A program made the position numbers and the translations under genes. From contig NZ_LFXA01000002.1 in assembly GCF_001187435.1 (NCBI RefSeq), positions 496,001 through 560,000 on the forward strand: a stretch of 64,000 bases of DNA. Direction: 5' to 3'. The notes beneath the pieces were generated by a model. It did no database searches, was not told the origin of the DNA, and worked only from the letters and a program-made list of their open reading frames with translations. Positions 37,801-47,000 of this stretch are shown here, in pieces. Position 1 is the stretch's first letter. Every line of letters starts with the position of its first letter. The DNA comes from Streptomyces caatingaensis. Lineage in GTDB: Bacteria; Actinomycetota; Actinomycetes; Streptomycetales; Streptomycetaceae.

Positions 37801-38334
37801 CTCCAGGAACTGCTGGCGGACGCCCGGCCGACGGCGGAGGACGGGGCCTCACGCGAGCTGAGCAGGGTGAGGCGCATCCTCGACGAAGTGGCGGAGCTGC
37901 TGCCTCGGTACCGAGAGGAGGCCGCGGACCGGCTGCGGGCGCGTCTGGCAGCTCTGCCGGACGTCACCGACGACGACCGGGCGCAGGTTTTGCGCAACCT
38001 GGAGACGGGAGGGTTCGCTACGGCCGCGGACCTCGTCTACTTCCTTGAACTGGGCGAGCCCGTCCCCGAGATCGAGTCGGACGAGTCGCACCTCGGGCAC
38101 TTCTACCCCGCGGTGCCGCAGGGGTTGGCCGACGGCATCACTGGGGAACTGATCCGCATGGTCCGCGAGGCCCAGAAGCACCCGGTCCTCCCGGCCCTGG
38201 ATTTCACGCGCCTGTCGGCCGACGAAGCCTCGAAGGCCGCTCACGCCATGAGCCTGTGGAAGGACGTCGCCGACACCGCTCCCAAGGAGCGGCAGAGCAC
38301 CAACGTGCGCACGATGCTGATGGAATCCCTATAG
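34870..38334 (+). CDS. N-terminal part of a giant coiled-coil/ATPase protein, ended by an in-frame TAG
   Basis: 1154 residues, strongly helical. There are two low-complexity Pro/Ala linkers near 190-230 and 410-530, and coiled-coil-like stretches such as SEARRRLELGRRHEELVAEL and ELSRVRRILDEVAELLPRYR. No enzymatic motif is seen. The frame stops at TAG 38332-38334, but the next codons in the same frame read LLGYEAKRV and run without a break into the ATPase frame beginning at 38359. One base (CAG to TAG) would explain it. A single ancestral protein of about 1990 residues is likely, so this allele may be broken or made as two chains. Confidence 0.75.
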   Translation: MHDRYSVKLEPPLSPPGFPVDLLTALADALNAVGTPVADALDELTPEAVGLAFNSTSPQERQGLLHRLGINLAAPRRASKSLCRDILARLRREARQHACSCAAQGLTPRVLEDVVRASLPGDAAAVDPVTRWGAALVKVTVFSWCHASVQDAAIYLWAAEQDWLGLGSGVKELEAVRVAADAVAAAAAEPTPGLDDVQDRRPETLQPASSPDADRPDAARSSSPEDEVGRAYEAVKEALTTARTAAGNVVDALDDGRPPAGEDLTRISALPPAFAQAVEALAAVGRTDVPYRLEDIGRAAAAHGAERDRDRAARRALQTLLTIRSPADSAAATAVTAAHELAGLLLDTSVWDEEERVRASALAALVETVQLASQADAQPRIAALQLKVVQVLPECTEAALWYRELSLPEPEAGTVEVDRTPKLEHTVPTGEPPTAPAAAPATVAPVPVAEALEEADPHDVEAPAGTADGASTAASSQEDEVPDPAPGPPPLPVALPGEEFIPSGAATKEPAVEAPGPVPEVVVPSAPVPTTVETELARLIAEGRFGLAAHVSGAARRPEAESAALRLAAAAAVLRPGAADGARIVGEALLQWGALDARDAEGTELLLLPALVRAALVTGEHVTGAQLKALAPRLPESLAGVAIAVADRALSNALSLAPPLAVIADVSESEARLREITEQCRAMLKPPRLRFNRATRMAKRWLAEDGVLGGLLRNIADGRPGADAGARAMVERLGRLSEIQSEIDRVDREFRGSSGTPLQGSGRQDLVHLVERVVDCVKTWLDVTGTLARGKAADEWAVQEIAAMRQEVLDLQSGVFAELESAMGRSGLLSVAAATAARDSLVAVFQELGHGAAARRSAAEPDAHQLVDAELLKIPVAQDGRPPLADLLAAVNRTWDEALEIQVGQDAFGAAYHILDLADQGRLPDSRGFRFDAAVRTRVEESEARRRLELGRRHEELVAELRRAQADGALSDDQDVRLQELLADARPTAEDGASRELSRVRRILDEVAELLPRYREEAADRLRARLAALPDVTDDDRAQVLRNLETGGFATAADLVYFLELGEPVPEIESDESHLGHFYPAVPQGLADGITGELIRMVREAQKHPVLPALDFTRLSADEASKAAHAMSLWKDVADTAPKERQSTNVRTMLMESL

Positions 38335-38358
38335 CTCCTCGGGTACGAGGCCAAGCGG

Positions 38359-40842
38359 GTGCGGTTCTTGAACGAGCTGCCGCGCAGCAACGAGTACCGC
38401 TTCTTGGACGTCAGCGAGATCGAGATCAACGGCCGGGCCTGGGTGCCCGCCTTCGGCACGAAGATACTTGAGCAGGGCGGCAGGATGCGCGTTCTCATGG
38501 TCTGGGGTCAGCCCTCGGCGCGGCTGTTGCTCAGCCGCGTCGAGAAGGATCCCAGCCGGGGAAGCCTGTTGGTGGCGTATTTCGGAACGCTGGGCCCAGA
38601 GGCGCGGGCGGAACTCGCAGCGGCCTCCGACGGCCCCCTGATGGTGGTGGACGACGCGGCCCTCGCCTATCTGGCCGCGCACGGCAACCGCCAGGTGAGC
38701 GTGACGACCGAGACGTTGCTGCCGTTCTCCGGCGTGAACCCCTACATTAAGGAGAAGCGGGGCGGAATCGGGCGGGAGATGTTCTACGGGCGTGATGCCG
38801 AGCGCAAGAGCATCATCGACCCGGACGGCACGCAGATCATCTTCGGTGGCCGCGGTCTGGGGAAGTCGGCGCTGCTCAAGGACGCCGGAGAACGCTTCGC
38901 CGAACAGCAACCGGGTTACCACGTCCCGTTCCACCTGGACCTGAGCCGGCACAGCATCGGCCAGGGCCGTGCGCTGGGCGCGGAGGACATCTGGAGCGTG
39001 CTGGACCAGGAACTGACCGAGCTGGGTGTCTTGCCGCGTCAGCAACGGCGCAAGGCCACTACGACGGGCCCGTACGAGCGGGTGCGTTCCGGAATCAAGG
39101 AGTGGCTGGCCGGTGACGCCAGGCGTCGCATGCTGATCCTTATGGACGAATGCGACCTCTTCTTCGAGGCCGACGTTCCGCACTGTACCCAGACGCAGCG
39201 CCTCAAAGGACTGTGTGTCGACCATCCGAACCGTCTGAAGGTCGTCTTCGCCGGTCTGCACTCTGTGCAACGGTTCACCCGCCTTGCCCGCAATGGACCG
39301 TTCCGTCATCTGGCGCAGACGCCTACGGTCATCGGGCCGCTCGCCCCGCAATTCGCAGCCGATCTGCTGCTGTTGCCCATGCGGGCGTTGGGTTTCGAGT
39401 TCGCCGACGTCGATCTCGTGCACCGTGTGCTCGGATACTGCTCGTACCAGCCCTTCCTGCTGCAGATGTTCGGCAGCAGGCTGGTCGAGGTGATGCAGCG
39501 CCGGCGGGCCCGCGGTGACCTGGGCGGCCCGCCTTACCGCATCGGGGCGGCCGAGGTCGAGGTCGTGGAATCTGATCCTCTGCTGAGGGAGGGCATCACC
39601 AAGGCGTTCAAAGAGACCCTGACCCTGGACGACCGGTACAGCGTGATCGCCAATGTGCTCGCCTGGTACGCGCGGGAGTACGGCCTCGAAACCCGGCTCT
39701 CCGACGTGGAGTTGCGTGACGAGTGTGCCGACTGGTGGCCTGCGGGCTTCGAGCAGCTCGACAGCGAGGCCTTCCGTACCTACCTCCAGGAGATGGTCGG
39801 GCTCGGCGTGCTGGCGCCCAACCACGACGGCAGGGGCTGGCACGTTCGCGGCCCGAATGCCCTGCGCATGATCGGCACTGCGCAGGAAGTGGTGACCCAG
39901 CTTGAGAGGGCTAAGAGCGAATGCGAACTGCGTGAGACGGTGATCCTCCAGGGTCGGCCCGAACTGGCCGACGGCCGGGCCGCCCCCCTCACGGTCACCC
40001 AGGTCGACGACCTACTCGGCGATCACACCAACCAGACGCGCGTCGTCCTCGGTACCCCCGCCACGGGCATCGGCGATGTTGCGGAGACCCTGCACGCCGT
40101 CACCGGACGCGTGGCGGGCTGGAGCGTGTACCCCGCCGAGAAGAACCGCGCCTTCAGGCAGAGGCTGACCGACGGCCGTCCCGGTGAGCGCTGCGTCGTC
40201 GTCAGCGATCTCCGGAAGGTGAACGAGGACACGTGCCGGGAATCGCTGGAGTTGGCCCAGAGCCTGTTCCCCGAACGGCCCGGTGTCACCCGGGCCGTCG
40301 TCTTCCTCGCGGGCCCCGGCCAGCTCGGTCTCTGGCGTCAGGTCCTGACGGATGACGAGGCCGCGGCGTCCCTCGTGGTCGTGCTGCGTCGTCACGACCG
40401 ACGCAGTCTTAAGTCGTGGACCCAGAGCAGCGGCCTGTTCGACACCGAGGAAGGGAGAGCGGGTGTCCTCGAAGTGACCGGCGGCTGGCCTGTGTTGCTG
40501 GACCGCGCCGTCGAGCTGCACCGTTCATGTCGTGACGAATCCCAGGTACTGCGCAGGCTCGCGGACGAGTTGGAGGAGGCCGGCCCGGCGGCGCGGCTGG
40601 TCGAGGCGTCGGGGATCGATGCGGACCCATGTATCGCGATGGGAAATCGGGCGGTGCTCAGGGAGTTCGGTGGTGACTGGGTCACGGAGGACGTCCTTGT
40701 GACCGCCATGGAGCTGGAAGGGCTGGAGGAGCAGGAGGCCCGGTGGGTCTTCGCCTGCCTGGAGGCGTTCCAGGCCTTCGAGCGGGAGGGGACGCGGCTG
40801 AGGGCGGAGCCTGTCCTGCGCGCGTGCTGGTCGCGGGCCTGA
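38359..40842 (+). CDS. P-loop ATPase part of the giant operon protein
   Basis: 827 residues from GTG 38359, in the same frame as the preceding gene after the amber codon. A FYGRDAERKSIIDPDGTQII lead-in is followed by Walker A FGGRGLGKSALL near residue 164 and Walker B MLILMDECDLFF near 258. Then comes QTPTVIGPLAPQFAADLLLL, an arrangement of ORC/STAND-like AAA ATPases. The C-terminal 400 residues are unassigned and partly winged-helix-like. A weak GAGG precedes the GTG, so reinitiation is possible. It ends two bases before the strong convergent terminator. It probably acts as the ATP-driven sensor or motor of the operon. Confidence 0.8.
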   Translation: MRFLNELPRSNEYRFLDVSEIEINGRAWVPAFGTKILEQGGRMRVLMVWGQPSARLLLSRVEKDPSRGSLLVAYFGTLGPEARAELAAASDGPLMVVDDAALAYLAAHGNRQVSVTTETLLPFSGVNPYIKEKRGGIGREMFYGRDAERKSIIDPDGTQIIFGGRGLGKSALLKDAGERFAEQQPGYHVPFHLDLSRHSIGQGRALGAEDIWSVLDQELTELGVLPRQQRRKATTTGPYERVRSGIKEWLAGDARRRMLILMDECDLFFEADVPHCTQTQRLKGLCVDHPNRLKVVFAGLHSVQRFTRLARNGPFRHLAQTPTVIGPLAPQFAADLLLLPMRALGFEFADVDLVHRVLGYCSYQPFLLQMFGSRLVEVMQRRRARGDLGGPPYRIGAAEVEVVESDPLLREGITKAFKETLTLDDRYSVIANVLAWYAREYGLETRLSDVELRDECADWWPAGFEQLDSEAFRTYLQEMVGLGVLAPNHDGRGWHVRGPNALRMIGTAQEVVTQLERAKSECELRETVILQGRPELADGRAAPLTVTQVDDLLGDHTNQTRVVLGTPATGIGDVAETLHAVTGRVAGWSVYPAEKNRAFRQRLTDGRPGERCVVVSDLRKVNEDTCRESLELAQSLFPERPGVTRAVVFLAGPGQLGLWRQVLTDDEAAASLVVVLRRHDRRSLKSWTQSSGLFDTEEGRAGVLEVTGGWPVLLDRAVELHRSCRDESQVLRRLADELEEAGPAARLVEASGIDADPCIAMGNRAVLREFGGDWVTEDVLVTAMELEGLEEQEARWVFACLEAFQAFEREGTRLRAEPVLRACWSRA

Positions 40843-40843
40843 G

Positions 40844-40890
40844 CCGGCGGGTGTGCGGGGCGACGGTCAGTCGCCCCGCACACCCGCCGG
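40844..40890. terminator. Bidirectional hairpin terminator between convergent operons
   Basis: Perfect 20-bp inverted repeat arms (40844-40863 and 40871-40890) with a seven-base loop CGGTCAG. It lies between the ATPase stop (40842) and the pPIWI-RE stop (40916), so it serves both strands. It is the strongest hairpin I noticed in the window. Confidence 0.92.
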
Positions 40891-40915
40891 AGCATGCCGA
40901 AGTGTGGCCGCGGCT

Positions 40916-43900
40916 TCAGAACAGCGGGAGCTGCTCCGCCGGCTCGGGGGCACCGGCGAGGCCTGCGGCCTCGGCGAGATCGGGGTCGAGATCGCTCGCC
41001 GGATCCTCGCGGGCGGTGGAACCGTCCTGTTCCGCCGCGGAGACGTCCCGCTCCGCCTCCTCGCCGGCTGTCGCGGTGTCGTCCTCCTCGTCCACCTCTT
41101 CGGTGAACGTCGGCAGTACGTATGCCTGCGCCAGGCCGGCCAGGTGCAGCGGCAGCGGCAGTGACAGCGCGTCCGGGTAGTCGGGGGCCTGCCGCAGCTG
41201 GTGCATGGCCATGGCGATCGCCTCGGGCCGGTCCCGGTGTCCCCCGGCGTCGCCCTCCGGGTGGCAGCCCAGCACCGCGATTTCCACGAGGGCTGGGTTC
41301 CACGCAGCCGTGCCGGCCTGGGACGTGAGCCTGCCGGCCGCGTTGACCCGGGTCGTGAGACGGTCGAGGGACGGGGATATGGCGTGGGTCCGAGGCCTGT
41401 CCGTCGTGCTGTAGAAGACGCGTTCCTCCGCCGGGAGCAGGCCGTCGTCGCCCGGAGGGAGGGACCAGAATCCCGCCGGCTGGCCGTTCGGCTTGCCGGC
41501 GTGGGCTACGCCCCACCACTGGGCAGTCTCCCGGCCGGCCCGCCCCCGCACCCGTACCAGCCTCAATTCGTCGTCCAGCCGTCGCTCGGGCGCATGACCG
41601 TCCTTGAGCAGGTCCCGTTGGACGAGCCCGTCCTGCAACCATGGCCAGTGGAGCCTGCTGTTCTGGGCATGGGTGATCAGAACGGTGGGGTGTCCCCGCA
41701 GCGAGTGCAACATCCGCTGGAGGAAGCCGGAGGTTTCCCGGCGCTGTTGCTCCAGGTCGGCCTGCCAAGGCCGGGATGTGACCGAGCCAGGGCGCCGGTC
41801 GGTCGGCCGTGGTTCCGCGGCACCGACGGTGGCGTCGATCTCCGCCTCCTTCACCAGGCGAAGGAGGAACGCAGGGTAGGGGATCCAGGTCCTGGTGGAG
41901 GAGTCCCATCCCTCCACCCGCGCCAGTCCGGACGCGCCCGGCAGCGGAGTGACGAGGACGGCCACGGGAAGGTGCGCGGGCAGCCGTGTGGGGCCGTCCT
42001 TGCGTCGTTTGACCATCCACAGGGCGGCGTAGCGGAGGTGATCGGGAAGGTCGCCTCCGAGCGTGTGCTCCGGCAGGACGCGCACGCCGAGCTGGCGCAG
42101 TCCGTCCAACCAGGCGTTGTGTGCACGGTGACCGAGGTTGTCCGCGTTCTGGATCCGGCGGTCCCCGGAGGGCGTCACCGCGAATTGGGTGAGCACGCCC
42201 GCGTCCGCGCAGCCGAGCCGCACGGCGAACTTGGGGTCGGTGCCGGCGGGCCGGAAGGCAGTGGGATGCGCAATCTCCACCAGAGCCAGCTCCGGGCGGC
42301 CGGTATCGGCTCCGTCGTCGGCCAGCCAGGCGCGCAGAGCTCGGCGGCGCTCGCCGATGGCATCGGCGAGTCTCGCCCCTTGCCCCGCTACGGAAGGGTC
42401 GAGGACGAGCCGGTCGCTGAGCCCGCCGGACAGGGGCAGGCACCGCAGCCGCAGTGTCAGTTCGTCGGTCCGCCATTCCAGCAGCACTGGTGTCCCCGGG
42501 CGGGCATCGTCGAATTCCCGGTCGGACACGTCCGACATTCCGCCGTCGCCGTCAAGACCGAGAACCTCGGCGAAGGCGGTGACGGCCGCATGGCGCAGTT
42601 CGGCTGTCTGCCACAGTAGACGGGCCTCAACCACCGGGGTGACCGGTCCGGCCGTCCCCCGGTCGAGTCGGGAGGCTGTCGCGAGCGCCGTGCGCCGGGC
42701 GGCCGCAGCCCGCAGTTGCTCGGCCTTCTTCGCCGCGTCACCCGACGGTTTGGCCCGACGGTTAGCCGGTGCCGCGATGCCGGTCCCGCGGCGCACCAGG
42801 TCGGGCACGCGTACCACACCGCTGGGCAACGCCTCCTCCGCCCACTCTGTGAGTTCGGAACGCTGGTGCGGCATGAGGCCCGGGCCCACCTCGTGCGTGC
42901 CCATGCGCGTGCTGTGGACCACGAGGGCGCGCACGCCCAGGCGCTCCCCCATCCAGTCCAGTGGGCTGGTGAGCAGTGCCTCGGGCGACGGGAAGTGACC
43001 TTGGAGGCTGAGGTGCCTCAGCATGCCGGCAGGGTCGTTGTGCATCCAGTCGAAGGTTTCCCGCCTGCGGTCGCGCACGAGTCTGGCCCGGGCGAACCGG
43101 TCACTGGCGGGAGCGCCCGGCAGCCAGGGGATCTTCGGCTGGAGGTAGACCGAAGTCGCCCGGCCATAGGGGAGGTTCAGTGCGCCCGTGTCGGATCTCG
43201 GGTGTGTGGCCCAGCGCCGTACGCCCCAGTGGAGGTGCAACCGAGGACGGGGATCGAAGGGGACGGTGTGCAGCGAGACGTTGAGGGTGATCGAGAACCA
43301 CCATTGCTTGCGCTTGATGTCCCGGGACAGGGGCTGGGACATCAGCTCCGCGCCCTGTTCCCTGGGCCCGCGGGGAACCGCGCGGAAACGGAGGGAACCG
43401 CCTTCGAACTCGTAGGGCTCCAGGGCGAGGATCCTTCGTGCCAGTGCGTCGGTGGCCAGCTGGAACTGCCACGGCCGGGGTGCCGCGGTTCCGCCCCGGC
43501 CGGGTGGCAGGCCGGCACCCAGCAGATCCAGATCCGCGACGTGTTCCCAGGTCGGCGCGGCCTCCTTGAGCTCCTCGCTGACGCGCATCATCAGCGCCCG
43601 GAATCCCGGGTCCTTCGCGGCGTCCTTGGGACCGAGGGTTCGCAACCAGGCGTTCAGGAGCTGGCTGAGGACTGTGCCGGGAAGGGGGTCGGGGACGTCC
43701 CATGGTGCGTAGAGCCAGTGGCCGCCGGGTGTTTCACCGTTCAGGGCACCGTGGCCGGGGCGCGGGCGGACGATGAGGTCGGGCGCCAGGGTCTGCAGGA
43801 TGCCGTCGAAACGCCGTGTCGGGGCCGACTTGAGGTGCTGGGACTCCTCGCGGCCGTAGTTGCACAGTTGCAGCGGCCCGTCGTGCCAGACGTCCGGACG

Positions 43901-43981
43901 GGGCAGGGCGCGGTAGTCGTCGGTCCAGGGCTCGGCGTCCGGGGATAGGGCGTAAGCGGCTCGTCGGATCGATCCGTACAC
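40916..43981 (-). CDS. pPIWI-RE family protein (prokaryotic PIWI-like)
   Basis: A 1021-residue protein that I assign to the pPIWI-RE family: N-terminal X domain, MID-like domain and C-terminal RNase H-like PIWI domain. The C-terminal landmarks are VLITHAQNSRLHWPWLQDGL near 767, LRLVRVRGRAGRE near 807 with the family arginine, and WNPALVEIAVLGC near 897 with the family glutamate that gives RE its name. A very acidic tail follows (TEEVDEEDDTATAGEEAERD). The family is predicted to bind RNA-DNA hybrids and guide restriction of foreign DNA with an associated helicase and nuclease, and both are encoded just upstream. GTG 43981 has ACGGAG upstream. It is last in its operon. Confidence 0.82.
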   Translation of the reverse strand: MYGSIRRAAYALSPDAEPWTDDYRALPRPDVWHDGPLQLCNYGREESQHLKSAPTRRFDGILQTLAPDLIVRPRPGHGALNGETPGGHWLYAPWDVPDPLPGTVLSQLLNAWLRTLGPKDAAKDPGFRALMMRVSEELKEAAPTWEHVADLDLLGAGLPPGRGGTAAPRPWQFQLATDALARRILALEPYEFEGGSLRFRAVPRGPREQGAELMSQPLSRDIKRKQWWFSITLNVSLHTVPFDPRPRLHLHWGVRRWATHPRSDTGALNLPYGRATSVYLQPKIPWLPGAPASDRFARARLVRDRRRETFDWMHNDPAGMLRHLSLQGHFPSPEALLTSPLDWMGERLGVRALVVHSTRMGTHEVGPGLMPHQRSELTEWAEEALPSGVVRVPDLVRRGTGIAAPANRRAKPSGDAAKKAEQLRAAAARRTALATASRLDRGTAGPVTPVVEARLLWQTAELRHAAVTAFAEVLGLDGDGGMSDVSDREFDDARPGTPVLLEWRTDELTLRLRCLPLSGGLSDRLVLDPSVAGQGARLADAIGERRRALRAWLADDGADTGRPELALVEIAHPTAFRPAGTDPKFAVRLGCADAGVLTQFAVTPSGDRRIQNADNLGHRAHNAWLDGLRQLGVRVLPEHTLGGDLPDHLRYAALWMVKRRKDGPTRLPAHLPVAVLVTPLPGASGLARVEGWDSSTRTWIPYPAFLLRLVKEAEIDATVGAAEPRPTDRRPGSVTSRPWQADLEQQRRETSGFLQRMLHSLRGHPTVLITHAQNSRLHWPWLQDGLVQRDLLKDGHAPERRLDDELRLVRVRGRAGRETAQWWGVAHAGKPNGQPAGFWSLPPGDDGLLPAEERVFYSTTDRPRTHAISPSLDRLTTRVNAAGRLTSQAGTAAWNPALVEIAVLGCHPEGDAGGHRDRPEAIAMAMHQLRQAPDYPDALSLPLPLHLAGLAQAYVLPTFTEEVDEEDDTATAGEEAERDVSAAEQDGSTAREDPASDLDPDLAEAAGLAGAPEPAEQLPLF

Positions 43982-44022
43982 GGTTCTCCGTAGGTCGTGG
44001 CGTCGTCAGGTGGCGCGGGCGG

Positions 44023-47000
44023 TCAGGGCGTGATCGCCGCCGGAGCGTCGAGGCGGCACAGCGCCTCGTACAGCGGCTGGTAGAGCATCCGCACCAGGGC
44101 GGGGTCGGCGGGGTCATGGAAGCCGCGGAGTGCGGGCCGGTCGGCGAAGTACGGGGCCAGGACCTCTCGCAGTTGCCAGAGCAGCCCTTGCTCCCCGAGC
44201 CAGCGGGGAAGGGCGTCCCCCGGCAGCGACGAGCTCCGGGCAGCGGCCAGCGCCGGGGCGAAGGCCGCGTCCACGAAGACGACCCGCGCCGGCACCCCGC
44301 CCCGGACCAGTCGTCCGATGACCTGCCAGATGGCCACGAGCTGGTCCCAGGCGAACGACTGCTGCTCGGCGTCCGAGAGCGCCGAATAGATGTACGGGCG
44401 TGACAGCAGACGCCGCCACACCCGCCGCGCCGTGGCCCTGAAGGCTCGCCCGGCGTCGTCCAGTTCGTCGGCCGACGAGACGAGGCCGGCGAAGGTTCCC
44501 TCGGGCAGGCCCGGCTGGGACCTGAGGAACCGGGTGGCCCAGTCGTTGATGCCGAAGACCGCGAGAGACAGGTCGTCCGGCACAGGATGGGGGCGTGCGA
44601 GGAAGAACACCGTGCCGAATGCGGCCACCCTGGTTTCCCCGGGCAGTTGGGGCACCGTGAGGATGTTGTGCCCCCGTTCGATGGCGAGCAACGGTGCGAC
44701 GAGCAGCTCCGCTTCCACGTCGTCCGCGAACGAGGCCAGATCCCCTCGGCGTACTGCCCCGGGCCGGCTCGCCTGTCCGGCGGCCGGGACGTCGGAGGGC
44801 GAACCGTCGCCGAGCTCGGCGTCGTCCGCGACAAGTACCCGGACCTTGCCCTGCCACCGGGGGATCTCGTCCAACCGGGCGGCGGCCGAGGCCGCCTCAC
44901 GGTAACTGCCGACGAGGAGCAGGGCCCTGCGCCTGCGGTCGTCGGGGATCCGGTTGAGCTCCTGTTGGAGATGGCTGTTGTCGCCGCCTGGGCCCGGCTT
45001 CGCGAGCTTGTCCACCATCGTGCGGAGGACGGCGGATCGGTCGTCCGGACGCGTCCCGGACAACCGGATCGGCCGTCCCTCCTGGTCATACAGAAACAAG
45101 GTGGTGAATACCGTTTCTCGAATGGCCCGCAAGGCTTGCTCGCCGGGCTTGAGCACGGCTTCGACCGGGGCGAGGACATGCGCGCGGGTCGACGTGCCGG
45201 CCCAGCTGGTCGCGGACATCAGCAGGACGTGTGGGCCGGGCAACCGCCGCGCCGGGTCGGCTCCCAGCCGTGGAAGCGTCAGTAGCAGTTCCCGGCCGAC
45301 ACCCGCGCACCGGAAGAAGCGCAGTGTCCCGGTGGTTCTCCCGTCGGCGGCACCCTCCGGACCCCGGCTGTCCACCAAGTACTGGAACCCCAGGACATTG
45401 CCCATCGGGGACTCGGGTACGAGGGGCGCGTAGTCGAGCGGAGGCCGTCGCACGAGGTCGTTGTCGGTGGTGTCCAGGTGCAGGGCCGCCTCCACCTGGG
45501 GCCACAGGAACGTGACGCGGTCGAGCCGCTGGTGCAGCGCGGCGAGGATCAAGGTGAACTCGAGCCGCTGGGCACTGCGTTCGAACCATGCGTCGCTCAA
45601 CGGCGGAGCTTCGGTCACGGCCCCGCCGTGCCAGCTCCGTGGTTTCGGCCGCTCCTCCGGGCCCGGGGCACCGCGGAGGAGGCGTTCGAGCAGGACGCGG
45701 ACCCGCCGGCGGGTCCGCGTCCCGTTCAGGGTGTGCAGTAGGTCATGGGTGAGCCGGGTCAGGCCGTCGGTATCGGTGCCATACGGACCCCGGTCGCCGA
45801 GCGGGTCGTCACGGAAGGCGTCGAGCAGTTCCGTCACCTCGGCACGGCGGGATGCGTAGGTATCATGGGGCCGCCGCACGGCGGCGGACAGCCCGTCCGG
45901 GTCCAGCTCCTCCTCGTCGCGGAAGAGTTCGCCCTCGTTCTCAACGAAGTCTTCCGGCGGTGGTTCCGCAGGGGGGTACCACTCGTGCAGGAGACGCTCC
46001 TGGAGCGTCCATGCGCTGAAGTAGTCGACCTGCACCCAGTCGCGCAAGTCCTTGCTGCCGATCAGCATGGCGTAAAGGCGGTCGGTCGCCGCACCGACGA
46101 CGTCCAGGGCCGAGGACCAGCGCTCCACGTCGGGATCCGTCAGGGGCAGCCGCCCCTGTCGGGACAGTTCGTCGATCTCATGCGTTTGCAGTTGGTCGAG
46201 CCACGACTCGGGCCCCTTCGTCACGAGCGTCGCCGACGGCGCGAACGCCCGGTCGAGTTGCATCTGGACGCGATCCGCTTCGTCGACGATCACGATATCG
46301 CTGCGCAGGGCGGCCAGTTCCAGATAGCGCAGGCGCTCGGCGTTCAGCTGCCGCGGTACGGCCGTGTTCACCAGGCTCGCGGGATTGGCCACCCAGATCA
46401 GTGCGTCGACGAGATCTCGAGCTGCTCCATGACGAGGGCACATGCCCCACAGAGGGCACGCGTGCGGCGGACCGGATTCCTCCTCCTGGCCGCTGAGACC
46501 ATCCGCGTCGAGTTCCCCCCGGGCGCGCCTCAGTGCCTGCCTGGCCTTGGCGGCGGCCGATTCGTCCGTTTGCCCCGCGGCCCGTCGGCCGGGGCGCAGC
46601 CCGCCGCAGGGGGCATCGGCATAGCGCAGCGGCTCGATGGCCTCCATCCCTCGCTGTGCGTCGAGCGGACAGGCCGTACTCAGATGCCGGAACGCCCGGT
46701 CGGTGTGGGCCAGCAAGGAACGGGCGCCGCGAGCGGCGAGGCGCCGATGGAGGCGTTGGGCGTGCTGCTCGCGCGTCGTCGCACCCTGTACGGGCGCGGC
46801 GTCCAGGCCGAGCCCCGTGAACATCTCGGTCAGGGTGAGCTGTTCCGCCACATCGCCGACGATGAGTGTGGTACGCAGATTCCGGTGATGAGCCCAGACG
46901 GCGATGAGCGTCATGAGGGTGGACTTGCCCGATCCGACCATGCCGACCATGTGCGTCAGTCCGTCGAGATGCAGCCGGGCGGCGGGCTCGAAGCCCGTCC

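Noticed and set aside
38332..38334. TAG read as an unusual amino acid
   Set aside because: No evidence of pyrrolysine machinery or a recoding element; a CAG-to-TAG mutation is simpler.
41201..42619. Plus-strand frame opposite pPIWI-RE
   Set aside because: Antisense shadow with no coherent motif.
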